Positions 46,469 through 54,242 of a stretch of 59,217 bases of DNA are shown piece by piece. Below the pieces are notes generated by a model, which saw only the letters and a list, made by a program, of their open reading frames with translations, was not told the DNA's origin and searched no databases. Location of the stretch: positions 1 to 59,217 of IMG/VR virus record IMGVR_UViG_3300021088_000013. One strand, 5' to 3'. A program made the position numbers and the translations under genes. Position 1 is the stretch's first letter; every line of letters begins with the position of its first letter. This DNA is from a virus.

Positions 46469-46857
46469 TAGGCTTTTCGGGATCCTATCTGGTCGATGGA
46501 CGCACCTGCTCGAGATCGAATTTCAGACTCCTGATTCAGTTTCTTGATCAGCCCGGGCGAAAAGAAGAACCGACTACCCCATTTATCACCTTCGAGATCA
46601 GGAGCCTGCACAGCTCTAACTACCGCGATCTCGTTGGCTATCTGCAGAATTGCTTTCCGATTATCGGAAGGCTCACCTTGACGTAGAGCCGTTTTAAACG
46701 CACCATCTTCATCCATATGCTCTAGAAACTCAAGTAGCTCAATGGACTTCATCTCACCGCTATGCCATTCACTTACCCGACGGTGGTGGAATCTGGACAA
46801 ATCAGACGATATCTGACTAGGGTACAAACACCAAATCGCCTGAGCCTCAATTACTTT
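46468..46857 (-). CDS. Tail assembly chaperone, frameshift extension (GpT-like)
   Basis: In-frame extension after the shift at about 46857: VIEAQAIWCLYPSQISSDL, then RFHHRRVSEWHSGEMKS and ELLEFLEHM, the pattern of the GpT part of tail assembly chaperones. No good start codon of its own: the open frame begins 33 bases upstream of the first chaperone stop, after a TAA. The GpG-T fusion guides tape-measure folding and tail-tube assembly. It ends one base before the tape measure start. Confidence 0.8.
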   Translation of the reverse strand, partial: KVIEAQAIWCLYPSQISSDLSRFHHRRVSEWHSGEMKSIELLEFLEHMDEDGAFKTALRQGEPSDNRKAILQIANEIAVVRAVQAPDLEGDKWGSRFFFSPGLIKKLNQESEIRSRAGASIDQIGSRKA

Positions 46858-47338
46858 TGGAATCTGATGCTTGTCTTTCTGTTATGCGCATCATTTGCTC
46901 ATGCCAGCAACGCCATACATCAACCGCACCCTTACCGCCTTCCAGTAGGCGTGCATAAGCCTTCTCACCCAGAGCTACCTGGACAACCCTAGTGCGATGT
47001 GGAGGTTTAACCAAAGCGCCATCTTTTCGGTACGGTGTCTTCAGCTCACCTCGCCGCACTTCTTGCGGGACAATAGTGCCTGATGGAAGTGTCTGCTCTT
47101 TGAAAATAATGTCAGGCTCGCGATCATAAGATTCCATCTCGAACATCAATTCCTCGTATGCTTCTTGCTGCTCATCGTCGAGCATCCCCAGGTTAGGGTG
47201 TGGCGGAAGCTCTAGAATCGACCCGTCGCTCAGCTCTAGTGGGATAGATGAGAACATGCTGTCGTATGCGTCAGCCTGTTCCCGGGCTCGAACACCCGAA
47301 CCTGGGACTCTAGGTAGCTGTGATTCATGATTAGCCAT
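46847..47338 (-). CDS. Tail assembly chaperone (GpG-like)
   Basis: 163 residues, acidic (LELPPHPNLGMLDDEQQEAY, then EELMFEMESYDREPDIIFKE), with a C-terminal helix RCWHEQMMRITERQ. It ends KSN-stop at 46847, after which a +1 shift would add about 130 residues. Position between major tail protein and tape measure is diagnostic. Confidence 0.8.
   Translation of the reverse strand: MANHESQLPRVPGSGVRAREQADAYDSMFSSIPLELSDGSILELPPHPNLGMLDDEQQEAYEELMFEMESYDREPDIIFKEQTLPSGTIVPQEVRRGELKTPYRKDGALVKPPHRTRVVQVALGEKAYARLLEGGKGAVDVWRCWHEQMMRITERQASDSKSN
46852..46861 (-). promoter_or_regulatory. Probable +1 frameshift site
   Basis: On the minus strand the last codons read TCC AAA AGT AAT TGA. A lysine tRNA on AAA can slide one base forward on the AAAA run, so that reading continues GTA ATT GAG in the GpT frame. 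The GpT frame is one base ahead of GpG (start positions differ by 1 modulo 3) and is open only from about 46885, so the shift must lie in this short window; -2 is the formal alternative. Confidence 0.65.
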
Positions 47339-47358
47339 GATGATTTATTCAGTTCCTC

Positions 47359-47484
47359 TCAGGAAGACAGGTCAGTAAATTGATTTGCCCATATAATCTG
47401 CTGATCGAATGGACATTCCCAGCACTCATTGAAAGTTCCAGTAAAATTCAATGACATAGCAGCTCCGCAGTTTGGGCAATGCAT
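47359..47484 (-). CDS. Small zinc-ribbon protein
   Basis: 41 residues (MHCPNCGAAMSLNFTGTFNE and onward) with CPNCG at 3-7 and CWEC at 21-24, a compact four-Cys ribbon. TAATG overlap with the major tail gene stop. Small ribbon genes appear between tail genes in several actinophages; role unknown. Confidence 0.55.
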   Translation of the reverse strand: MHCPNCGAAMSLNFTGTFNECWECPFDQQIIWANQFTDLSS

Positions 47485-48308
47485 TAGCTACCGTGCTCAT
47501 ACATAGACGCCCACGCGCCGCCGCCGACCCAGTTCGCATAGAACGAGTTCACCAACTGACCAGAATCCGGATCAGTCGGGTCGATGTCAGTGAAGAACGG
47601 ATCCGGCAACGCCGTAAACGTCAACGGACCCGCGTCAGGGTCAGTCTTTGACCGCTTCTCGTTGCCGATGTCCGTCAGCTTGACCATGGGGTAACCCTCA
47701 ACGGAATACACATATGAGTCGCCGCGCTGCCGGGCGAACACACACAGGATCTGCCGGTCAGGGCTGTCGTAGTCGATCGGCTTAGAGATCACATAGTTGG
47801 GCTCACCGACGTCCTCCACGATCGAATACGTTCCGGTGGGATCCATTAGCGGCAAGTTCATACGGAGACGCTGCAGTGCTGGCCGGTATTTCTCGATCGC
47901 GTTGAACTGAATAGTGATTCCCTCACCCGTCAGATCAGTGTCGAACGGGAAGTTCGACTGCAAAATCATCTGATCGTCGTGCTTGATGGCTGGCTTACGA
48001 TCAGGACCACCCTTTTCATCGAAAGCACCGGCACGCCACCACCCCTCATTTGGCTCAGTGTTGATAAACCACTCACCGTCAATCAACACATCAGCAAACA
48101 AGTCAGTTCGCAGCTGACCATCCAGTGCAAAGGGGCTCCAGTTGCGTACGGGGCTAGGCGAACCGGCTACCCAGGGGGATATATTTGTATTCGCGCCGTT
48201 ATAGTCACGGAATAAGACCGCAGCTAACGGTCCTCTATCATAGAACCTATTATCAACTTGGCCGTAGCCTGCATTCTGGAAAGTGTTACCAGTGGATGGG
48301 ATAGCCAT
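47484..48308 (-). CDS. Major tail protein
   Basis: 274 residues, directly upstream of the chaperone pair. Beta-rich, acidic; LVNSFYANWVGGGAWASMYE at the end and LTFTALPDPFFTDIDPTDPD before it match actinophage tail-tube subunits. Forms the stacked hexamer tube. It may be glycosylated by the enzyme encoded just upstream (48570-49430). Confidence 0.8.
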   Translation of the reverse strand: MAIPSTGNTFQNAGYGQVDNRFYDRGPLAAVLFRDYNGANTNISPWVAGSPSPVRNWSPFALDGQLRTDLFADVLIDGEWFINTEPNEGWWRAGAFDEKGGPDRKPAIKHDDQMILQSNFPFDTDLTGEGITIQFNAIEKYRPALQRLRMNLPLMDPTGTYSIVEDVGEPNYVISKPIDYDSPDRQILCVFARQRGDSYVYSVEGYPMVKLTDIGNEKRSKTDPDAGPLTFTALPDPFFTDIDPTDPDSGQLVNSFYANWVGGGAWASMYEHGS

Positions 48309-48310
48309 TA

Positions 48311-48601
48311 TTATTCGCCTTTCTTGGAAGCTTCTACATTACTACCAGTAGGCTCCGGTTCTGTTTCGCGGAGCTTGATTTCATGATCTAATAGAGCAAG
48401 TGGGTCAACGTATGACGCCAGTGCGCCGTACTTTTCCTCGATGGATTGTTTAGGTACTTTCGGCGCTTTGGTGACCTTGATGCGACGCACCAAATATGCC
48501 GCCACATGGTCATCTAGCTCGACCACATCGCCGACACGGTGGTAGTGCGGTTCACCATTAGCCACGTATTTACACGGCTTGGTCACCAAATAAAACGTCA
48601 T
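48311..48601 (-). CDS. Hypothetical head-tail region protein
   Basis: 96 residues: FYLVTKPCKYVANGEPHYHR, then VVELDDHVAAYLVRRIKVTK and a charged tail. The short beta domain with VGDVVELDD resembles proteins found near tail-tube genes in mycobacteriophages. Overlaps the glycosyltransferase by 32 bases. Function unknown. Confidence 0.55.
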   Translation of the reverse strand: MTFYLVTKPCKYVANGEPHYHRVGDVVELDDHVAAYLVRRIKVTKAPKVPKQSIEEKYGALASYVDPLALLDHEIKLRETEPEPTGSNVEASKKGE

Positions 48602-49430
48602 CTTCCTCCTTCAGATACTCGATACCGATCTTTCCGTACTGGTCTCGCCACTGCTCTACCTGGGCAACAGTGAGGTTCTGCGGTCCGAAACTTAAATGCG
48701 CGCACGTGAATCCAGTGTAGATGGATCGAGGGAACATATTCACTGCGCCTTCATCTCCCACCCGGTCCCGAATGGTAAATGTTCGTCCCGCTATCTCACG
48801 CGGAGAAGGTGTCGACAAACGATCGGAAATGAGCTTTCCCATCTCATAGGTGTAACCTATGCAGTTGATTGATAACCAATCTTCCGTGGGGATAAGCTCG
48901 GGAGCTTCTGTTAGCATGTCACGCCAATGCTCAAAGAAACATCCATGAGCGAGTTCAGCTGTCCACCGGTGTAGATGCCAGTCAAGTAGCCGATCTCCAG
49001 TAGCTTCGAATTCGCGCCATATCGGCTGCGTTCGAGCGCATGCCCCGTTATTGATCACCTGTGCAGAAATAACGGTGTTAGGGTTTTCCTGTATTGTGTT
49101 AACAAACTCTGAGAATTTATCGGTCTGTAAAAATATCACATCATCATCTATTTTAACAAATAGCGCATTTTGATAATGAGCATGAGTGTAATGCTGATAC
49201 ACCATATTGTATCCATTACGATGCGGCCGAGTTCGAAAGAATTGATTATGTACAGTAATCCGATCACCGGCAATCGTCTTTATGTAGAAGTAGTCGACAT
49301 GCTGACGCGCTAAATTCCAAGCATGAAATTGAACTTCTGGATTCTCAGCTAAAATCCTACGAATCAACGGAAGTTGTAAATCAATGTTAGCTTGACGTCC
49401 CCAAAATGTATACAGAATAACAGGTTTCAT
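48570..49430 (-). CDS. GT-A glycosyltransferase in the virion operon
   Basis: 286 residues. MKPVILYTFWGRQANIDLQL, then LFVKIDDDVIFLQTDKFSEF with the metal-binding DDD at 95-97, and later EDWLSINCIGY, fit a GT-A fold glycosyltransferase using nucleotide sugars. Its gene lies between tail-terminator and major-tail genes, so virion proteins are the natural acceptors. Glycosylation of capsid and tail-tube proteins by phage-encoded enzymes has been shown in mycobacteriophages, where it hides virions from antibodies. A TylF-like methyltransferase (58115-58669) could further modify the sugar. No membrane anchor. Confidence 0.75.
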   Translation of the reverse strand: MKPVILYTFWGRQANIDLQLPLIRRILAENPEVQFHAWNLARQHVDYFYIKTIAGDRITVHNQFFRTRPHRNGYNMVYQHYTHAHYQNALFVKIDDDVIFLQTDKFSEFVNTIQENPNTVISAQVINNGACARTQPIWREFEATGDRLLDWHLHRWTAELAHGCFFEHWRDMLTEAPELIPTEDWLSINCIGYTYEMGKLISDRLSTPSPREIAGRTFTIRDRVGDEGAVNMFPRSIYTGFTCAHLSFGPQNLTVAQVEQWRDQYGKIGIEYLKEEDDVLFGDQAV

Positions 49431-49867
49431 GCTACATCATTCCATAGATATGGGAGACCCATTTTATACCTTCCGACTTTACGTAGAATTGTCACATCTT
49501 CATAGTCACGCCACACCGGATATTGAAACGGCTTTAAGTATTCTACACACACCAGACTACCGTCTGGCATTGTCACTGGACCTAAAGTCCACGCCAACTC
49601 GAGCATCCGATCATGTGTCATTTGCGCCTCTTCAGCAGCGGCTGCATAACCAAGACTAACGTCGCACAGTGTGTGCACTGACACAAGCGGCTCATCTTCC
49701 CTGATCCAAAAATTTTCATCGCCGCCGATCCTAGTAACCAGCGTGAACGGCAACGGATCACCGGTGCGAAATGCAACTCCACTACGCCTCACCGGAGCCA
49801 ACCAAGCCGCTACTAGCATCTCCGCATCTGGGGCATGCATATGGAATAACGAAGGCGGAGTTGGCAT
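49427..49867 (-). CDS. Tail terminator-like protein
   Basis: 146 residues: LVAAWLAPVRRSGVAFRTGD, PFTLVTRIGGDENFWIREDE, a helix (AAAAEEAQMTHDRMLELAWT) and a closing strand set. This alpha/beta plan, directly after the tail-completion protein, matches tail terminators (lambda U-like) of actinophages. Overlaps the glycosyltransferase by four bases. Confidence 0.65.
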   Translation of the reverse strand: MPTPPSLFHMHAPDAEMLVAAWLAPVRRSGVAFRTGDPLPFTLVTRIGGDENFWIREDEPLVSVHTLCDVSLGYAAAAEEAQMTHDRMLELAWTLGPVTMPDGSLVCVEYLKPFQYPVWRDYEDVTILRKVGRYKMGLPYLWNDVA

Positions 49868-49869
49868 TT

Positions 49870-50259
49870 TTAGTCGATCTTTATGCCAGTTTCGTGTGCG
49901 TCATGTTCAACCTCTACAGTACCGCCATAGTGGTCTGCCGTCTGAGAAAACACGCCAAACTCAGGCATCTTACTTGTACCAAATTCAAGAAGGTTGGCTA
50001 TCGGTGATCTTGTGATGACCCGTGCGGCAGGCATCGGTACCTCAAACCCCTCCGATTTCTTTGGCCCCGTTTCCTCTGCATGGATAGAATCACGGTAGGA
50101 TCCTGGTGTCGCACGAGGATCGTCCCCGTGATACACCGGGGCTATCGAACGGGCATACCCTGCAGCTTCACGAGCAACCCTTATAACCTCTTCATGGATT
50201 TCATCAACTGGCATAAGGGATCTTATCTCGGCAGCTATCTGCATCTCTGTGTGTGCCAC
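49870..50259 (-). CDS. Tail completion protein (HK97 gp10-like)
   Basis: 129 residues from GTG 50259, with AGGAG six bases upstream; an ATG at 50289 lies inside the previous gene. Residues 30-100 show a helix (IRVAREAAGYARSIAPVYHG) then SYRDSIHAEETG and a LLEFGTSKMPEF segment, typical of HK97-gp10/neck proteins that fit the tail to the head. Confidence 0.65.
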   Translation of the reverse strand: MAHTEMQIAAEIRSLMPVDEIHEEVIRVAREAAGYARSIAPVYHGDDPRATPGSYRDSIHAEETGPKKSEGFEVPMPAARVITRSPIANLLEFGTSKMPEFGVFSQTADHYGGTVEVEHDAHETGIKID

Positions 50260-50267
50260 TGCATCTC

Positions 50268-50663
50268 CTAAATCGACGACGCTTGCCACTCACTGATGAC
50301 AGTAACCTTGTACTGACGCCCTATAGCGTCAGTAGTCGGATGAGATCCTGAAATCACCTGATAGGTCTGCCCATCCACCATCAGCGCGTCGTTTGGTTGG
50401 ATAGACATGACTGCATCGTGATTTGTTCTATTAACCGGAAATGTCGATTTCCACCAGTTAGTGGAAACGCCAACACCAATCTCTGTCGTTTTCTCGGATC
50501 TAGCCTCCCCGGCGCCGCGGGCAGCCGCCGGAACGATAGGGCGATGCCTACATCCTGTGATAACACCGATAGGTAGTGGAGTGATAACAGCTGCCCCTAA
50601 ATCATCAACACCGGTCTGCTCGCGCCTAAGAATGGTAATGGTTTGACCACCAAATCCAGTCAC
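50268..50663 (-). CDS. Head-tail connector (head closure) protein
   Basis: 131 residues; QTITILRREQTGVDDLGAAV opening and a closing YKVTVISEWQ strand fit the beta-barrel head-closure (stopper) family. A Pro/Ala-rich loop (VPAAARGAGEARSEKTTEIG) lies in the middle. Start GTG 50663 overlaps the previous stop as GTGA. Confidence 0.6.
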   Translation of the reverse strand: MTGFGGQTITILRREQTGVDDLGAAVITPLPIGVITGCRHRPIVPAAARGAGEARSEKTTEIGVGVSTNWWKSTFPVNRTNHDAVMSIQPNDALMVDGQTYQVISGSHPTTDAIGRQYKVTVISEWQASSI

Positions 50664-50827
50664 CGCTTGCCGCCAACGACCAAATGATGCGTTGTGTATT
50701 CACGACATCCATGGCACAAGGCGTGCCCGCGGTGATTAACCCACTTGGCCGGCACCTTATGGCCTTTCTTGGTGTAGCAAATAACACATACATGAGTAAA
50801 TGGCCCAGGGGGTAGTGGTGTTATCAT
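50660..50827 (-). CDS. Small zinc-ribbon protein
   Basis: 55 residues (MITPLPPGPFTHVCVICYTK and onward) with CVICY at 14-18 and CHGCREY near residue 38; two CxxC knuckles 24 residues apart plus several His. GTGA overlap with the head-closure gene. Role unknown; small ribbons are unusually frequent in this genome (at least ten). Confidence 0.55.
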   Translation of the reverse strand: MITPLPPGPFTHVCVICYTKKGHKVPAKWVNHRGHALCHGCREYTTHHLVVGGKR

Positions 50828-50828
50828 T

Positions 50829-51482
50829 TCAGGCTCCTAGGCTACGAATGAGCCGATACTTATCCAAAATAGTCGACACGGATGGAAGCAGTGGTGTCGG
50901 ATTCCACTTATAAACAGCATCATCAGTCGTCTTAGAAAGCAAACCAGATCCGGGATGACCCATGATTGCCATTTCTGACATTTGATCCACCAGGGTGAGA
51001 ATTGCTTGACGCCAATCAGCCGCTTCATCCGGCGTATAGCCGTGATCCATAGTAATCACAATTCCGGAAGGTCGATGTGTCCAATGACCACAGTGACGAA
51101 TTAGAATCTCACAGTTACGATTCCAGTTGTCCTGAGCCGAAATAACAATCTTACTCAAATCAAGAGTAACACCATTTTCAACAATAGAATCAAGTGTCAC
51201 AACCTTCTGAGTGGGCAGCGTCAACCTGTGCGAAGTCATGCCGCCATAACCGAACCCCCAACCACCATATCCACCATATCCGTAGCCCCAGTTATATCCA
51301 CCATGGTGTGGACCATTCATAGTCAAAACATCACCTGTGTACACAGGAGAAACATGCCAGCCAACCTCTCGGCGCGTGGCCGAGAGGGTTGCCGACAACA
51401 TTCTTGCCGTCTCCGGATCACTAGCCGCCAAACGCCCACTGGTATAAGAATCGACGTCCGCAGCGGTGAGCTCACCAGTCAC
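50829..51482 (-). CDS. Head-tail adaptor with a Gly/Tyr/Trp-rich insert
   Basis: 217 residues. ELTAADVDSYTSGRLAASDP at the start and TPDEAADWRQAILTLVDQMS near the end match the helical head-tail adaptor (gp6/gp15-like) family. Between them, residues 57-81 form a run of Gly, Tyr, Trp and Phe (HHGGYNWGYGYGGYGG then more) quite unlike the rest; the beta part that follows (LTLPTQKVVTLDSIVENG) is normal. Located after the capsid gene in the usual order. Confidence 0.6.
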   Translation of the reverse strand: MTGELTAADVDSYTSGRLAASDPETARMLSATLSATRREVGWHVSPVYTGDVLTMNGPHHGGYNWGYGYGGYGGWGFGYGGMTSHRLTLPTQKVVTLDSIVENGVTLDLSKIVISAQDNWNRNCEILIRHCGHWTHRPSGIVITMDHGYTPDEAADWRQAILTLVDQMSEMAIMGHPGSGLLSKTTDDAVYKWNPTPLLPSVSTILDKYRLIRSLGA

Positions 51483-51491
51483 AAAATAATC

Positions 51492-51851
51492 CTAAACGTG
51501 GACGCATTGCCAGGTGATCGATGACGCACCAGGATTATCTACAACAGTGCCACCCACAGCAGTAGGCCACGTTGGTTCCGTAGACGCCGCAGAAGTTCCA
51601 CCATCCAATGCCACAAAAACAGCACCGTAGGCCGTTCCTGTCTTTTGCGACACGTAGGCACCAGCAGCATATACCGTAGCAGTAGCCCATGCTGCGGGCT
51701 CCGAAAAACTAAGTGCGCGCCCCAAGTAATCCTTGCTGCCAGTTAAGATATGACGACCAAGAAAATCATGAGTATCGCTAGTACCAGGATGCGCATTCTG
51801 CAACCACCTACCAAGATGATCCTTGCGCTTAGTCGTCGTAACAGTAGCCAT
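51492..51851 (-). CDS. Head-region protein with LGR repeats and a beta module
   Basis: 119 residues. The N-terminal 48 residues repeat the unit D-aromatic-LGR three times (KDHLGRWLQN, HDFLGRHILT, KDYLGRALSF), a peptide common in actinophage head proteins. The rest (WATATVYAAGAYVSQKTGTA, then ITWQCVHV) resembles small carbohydrate-binding or decoration domains. Probably a capsid decoration or connector accessory. Confidence 0.55.
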   Translation of the reverse strand: MATVTTTKRKDHLGRWLQNAHPGTSDTHDFLGRHILTGSKDYLGRALSFSEPAAWATATVYAAGAYVSQKTGTAYGAVFVALDGGTSAASTEPTWPTAVGGTVVDNPGASSITWQCVHV

Positions 51852-52234
51852 TAGTGACCAGTATCCTTCCGTGGGCGTCCCGGTCCCCGCTTAGGGGGAA
51901 TAGGAGACGGTTTAGGTTCAATAACTTCGCCAGGGTGCGCATCGTTAGGTCTAACTCCGACCTGACCTGCACCCTGATCTACGCCGTCAACTTCCACTTT
52001 TACGTGTCCATCAAACGGATTAGGAATTACCGGTTCTGGGGTGAACTCCTCTGGCTGCAAGATGGGGCCATCCCCCACTGCATGGGGTTCCGAGGATTCC
52101 GCTTTGGCACTGGCTTCGGCCCGGGCTATCTCCTCCCGGGCCTCTGCCAACTCACGCTCGGCAGCCTCGGCCTCATATCTAGCTAGTTGAGCCCAATGAA
52201 TGGACCCAACAGCTTGGCCTCGGCTGATTATCAT
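51851..52234 (-). CDS. Capsid-adjacent protein with C-terminal AT-hook
   Basis: 127 residues. Coiled coil (EAEAAERELAEAREEIARAE) then an acidic proline-rich middle (EPKPSPIPPKR) and the AT-hook core KRGPGRPRKDT near the end, a minor-groove DNA-binding motif. Start overlaps the capsid stop. A structural protein touching packaged DNA or a head-assembly factor is possible. Confidence 0.55.
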   Translation of the reverse strand: MIISRGQAVGSIHWAQLARYEAEAAERELAEAREEIARAEASAKAESSEPHAVGDGPILQPEEFTPEPVIPNPFDGHVKVEVDGVDQGAGQVGVRPNDAHPGEVIEPKPSPIPPKRGPGRPRKDTGH

Positions 52235-53472
52235 GTGTGCGGGAACAATGGAATAATGCCAGCAGAGTTAATCACCAGCGGGCAGAAGTAGCCAGCATAC
52301 GCTACCTGCACACCCATCACTGATGGCTCAACAACCTGCAAACAACCAACACGCTGTTCATACGCCTCGATCGCAGCCGTGCTGAATACAGCGGCCTGCT
52401 CTGAGCCTAGCCCAGCTGACATAACTGTCGGCAACCCGGCGATAGTGCCCATAACTCCCTGACGGAAATTACCGGCATCGAATCCGGTACCCCATTGCTG
52501 GAACACGCCATAAGGCGCGAACAGCGGAGCGAAGGTTTGCAGCACCGACGGGGACACGGCCAAAACAACCTTACCTTGACCGCGTGTGGCCAAGTACACC
52601 TGACCAGCAGCTTCCCATAATGCTGCGGCAAGCTCCTGCTGGGTAGGGGTATCCGGATATGTTACCGGAGTTGTTCCGACGCCCATTAGCGCAGTCCCGG
52701 TAGCCGCCTCAGTTTCGATAGCGTACTGAGCTGCCAGATCATTGATAATCACATCCCAAATCTGTGGTTGTGAGAAATCAACGGCCTGCTTCGAAACGTT
52801 GACATAACCGCCATAGGTGACTGCGGTGCCGGTTACCCGACCCAGCACCAACTTCTGGCTTACCATCTCCGTCTTCTCGTCACCAGCACCCCCAGCGACG
52901 CCCTGAGCAGCCGCAGCAGTGTGCTGAGTAACTAGCGGACGATGCCACGTTTGGTACGGCATCGGACGAGCACCGAGTTGCACAACCAGAGGACGTGCAG
53001 CATCGATGAAGTCGATTACTGGACCGACGATCGGGTCGGGGATAACACCTGACTCGTCAGGGGTAGTTATATGCGCAGCTGCACGCATATACATTTCAAG
53101 ACGGTCTCCAGACTCACGGTTACCCATGGCTGACTTGTACATGTCCATGGCATAGGCCCCGGCCGACCGGTACTCAACAGCGCCAACCTGTCGACCCTTC
53201 ATCGAGTCGATAGCCTGACCCACCTGGCGGGCACGTGCGCTGGACTCGAAAGATACCCGAGAAATGTCCTCGATTGTTTCGAGCTGGCCCTTGATAGTTT
53301 CCATTCTGCCGCGTGTTTCACCTATCAGGACTTTCTCATCATCTGATAGATCACGCTCTGACGACTGCGCCCGGGAGACGATTTCGTTGGCGAAGTTTTG
53401 CTTCTCCTGTAGCTCAGTTTCGAGCCGGCGAATCATCTCGTCATTGGCGGCGGCGTTACTGCCCTGCCTCAT
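52231..53472 (-). CDS. Major capsid protein (HK97 fold)
   Basis: 413 residues. The N-terminal 95 residues are a coiled-coil scaffold (ETELQEKQNFANEIVSRAQS, then IKGQLETIEDISRVS), usually removed by the protease encoded upstream. The HK97 body follows: MRAAAHITTPDESGVIPDP, then SAGAYAMDM, P-loop and A-domain segments (AIETEAATGTALMGVGT; VEPSVMGVQVAYAGYFCPL). Strong ribosome site (GGAG). Preceded by a repeat-rich gap. Forms the shell; possible glycosylation target. Confidence 0.9.
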   Translation of the reverse strand: MRQGSNAAANDEMIRRLETELQEKQNFANEIVSRAQSSERDLSDDEKVLIGETRGRMETIKGQLETIEDISRVSFESSARARQVGQAIDSMKGRQVGAVEYRSAGAYAMDMYKSAMGNRESGDRLEMYMRAAAHITTPDESGVIPDPIVGPVIDFIDAARPLVVQLGARPMPYQTWHRPLVTQHTAAAAQGVAGGAGDEKTEMVSQKLVLGRVTGTAVTYGGYVNVSKQAVDFSQPQIWDVIINDLAAQYAIETEAATGTALMGVGTTPVTYPDTPTQQELAAALWEAAGQVYLATRGQGKVVLAVSPSVLQTFAPLFAPYGVFQQWGTGFDAGNFRQGVMGTIAGLPTVMSAGLGSEQAAVFSTAAIEAYEQRVGCLQVVEPSVMGVQVAYAGYFCPLVINSAGIIPLFPHT

Positions 53473-53511
53473 GATTGCTCCTTTTGTTAAGATGGCATGA
53501 CGAACTGGATT

Positions 53512-53568
53512 AGCCCTCTCGGCCAGCGAATCAGCCCTCTCGGCTAGCGGAGCCCTCTCGGCCAGCGA
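53512..53568. repeat. Three near-identical direct repeats before the capsid gene
   Basis: AGCCCTCTCGGCCAGCG at 53512-53528 recurs at 53533-53549 (one substitution, TAGCG) and 53551-53567. Each unit can fold as a tiny stem AGCC/GGCY. They lie between the protease stop and the capsid start, so the capsid mRNA leader carries three copies. Could be RNA processing, protein-binding or mRNA stability elements. Confidence 0.75.
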
Positions 53569-53570
53569 AC

Positions 53571-53591
53571 ATCTACCAACTAATGGTAGAT
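53571..53591 (-). repeat. 8-bp perfect inverted repeat (hairpin)
   Basis: ATCTACCA and TGGTAGAT around a five-base loop (ACTAA). It lies just after the protease gene and ahead of the triple repeats; without a U run it is more likely an mRNA processing or pause element than an intrinsic terminator. Confidence 0.6.
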
Positions 53592-53599
53592 GATTAAGT

Positions 53600-54235
53600 C
53601 TATTCGAACCTCTTAGCAGCCCAACCGAATATTGGGTCAGCTAAGTATTCATCAATAGCAGGAGTGATGATAGGAGGTAGGGTCGCTGCATCAACAGCTC
53701 GACCAGAGTCACGAACCCCTAAAATTTTTGCTCCAGCATAAGCTGGCTGAGGAACAAAAGCCAAATGGTCTAGGAATGCCCGGTTAATCCTGCGCGTCAT
53801 CGACCGGCGGTCCAGCCTGTGGTCTGCTGGCCGCGCCATGAACCCCACGCTGGGGGAGAGCGCATCATCCAAGGCTAACTGTAGTGTTTCGTCGCCGGCC
53901 GGAGTATTAGAAATTCTGACATCCAACCCTAGGCCGTCGGGGTGCCCCGGAAATGCTACTGCTACTTTACCAACCAAATGACCACCATCATGGCCTACGT
54001 TCGGGGTATGAAGCACTGCAGTGACCGGTATGCGCCGCTGCCGATTTTCGATGCCGTCGAAACTTCCGCGGGTGAAAATTTCGTTCCACACTTCATTTCG
54101 ATACTCAACCCTAGTCGACTGTTCCCATGGAACAGCGATGATAGAGATGATTCTCTCCTCGAAATCGACATTATTTACAGCCGCAGCTGCGCGTTCCTCC
54201 ACTACGGAATAGCTGTCATCATCAATATTTGTCAT
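53600..54235 (-). CDS. Prohead protease (HK97 family)
   Basis: 211 residues. ISIIAVPWEQSTRVEYRNEV, then VTAVLHTPNVGHDGGHLVGK with the catalytic His, and DDALSPSVGFMARP with the Ser, match HK97-type (S78) prohead proteases that trim capsid N-termini. Placed between portal-side genes and capsid as usual. Confidence 0.85.
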   Translation of the reverse strand: MTNIDDDSYSVVEERAAAAVNNVDFEERIISIIAVPWEQSTRVEYRNEVWNEIFTRGSFDGIENRQRRIPVTAVLHTPNVGHDGGHLVGKVAVAFPGHPDGLGLDVRISNTPAGDETLQLALDDALSPSVGFMARPADHRLDRRSMTRRINRAFLDHLAFVPQPAYAGAKILGVRDSGRAVDAATLPPIITPAIDEYLADPIFGWAAKRFE

Positions 54236-54242
54236 TTCCGCC

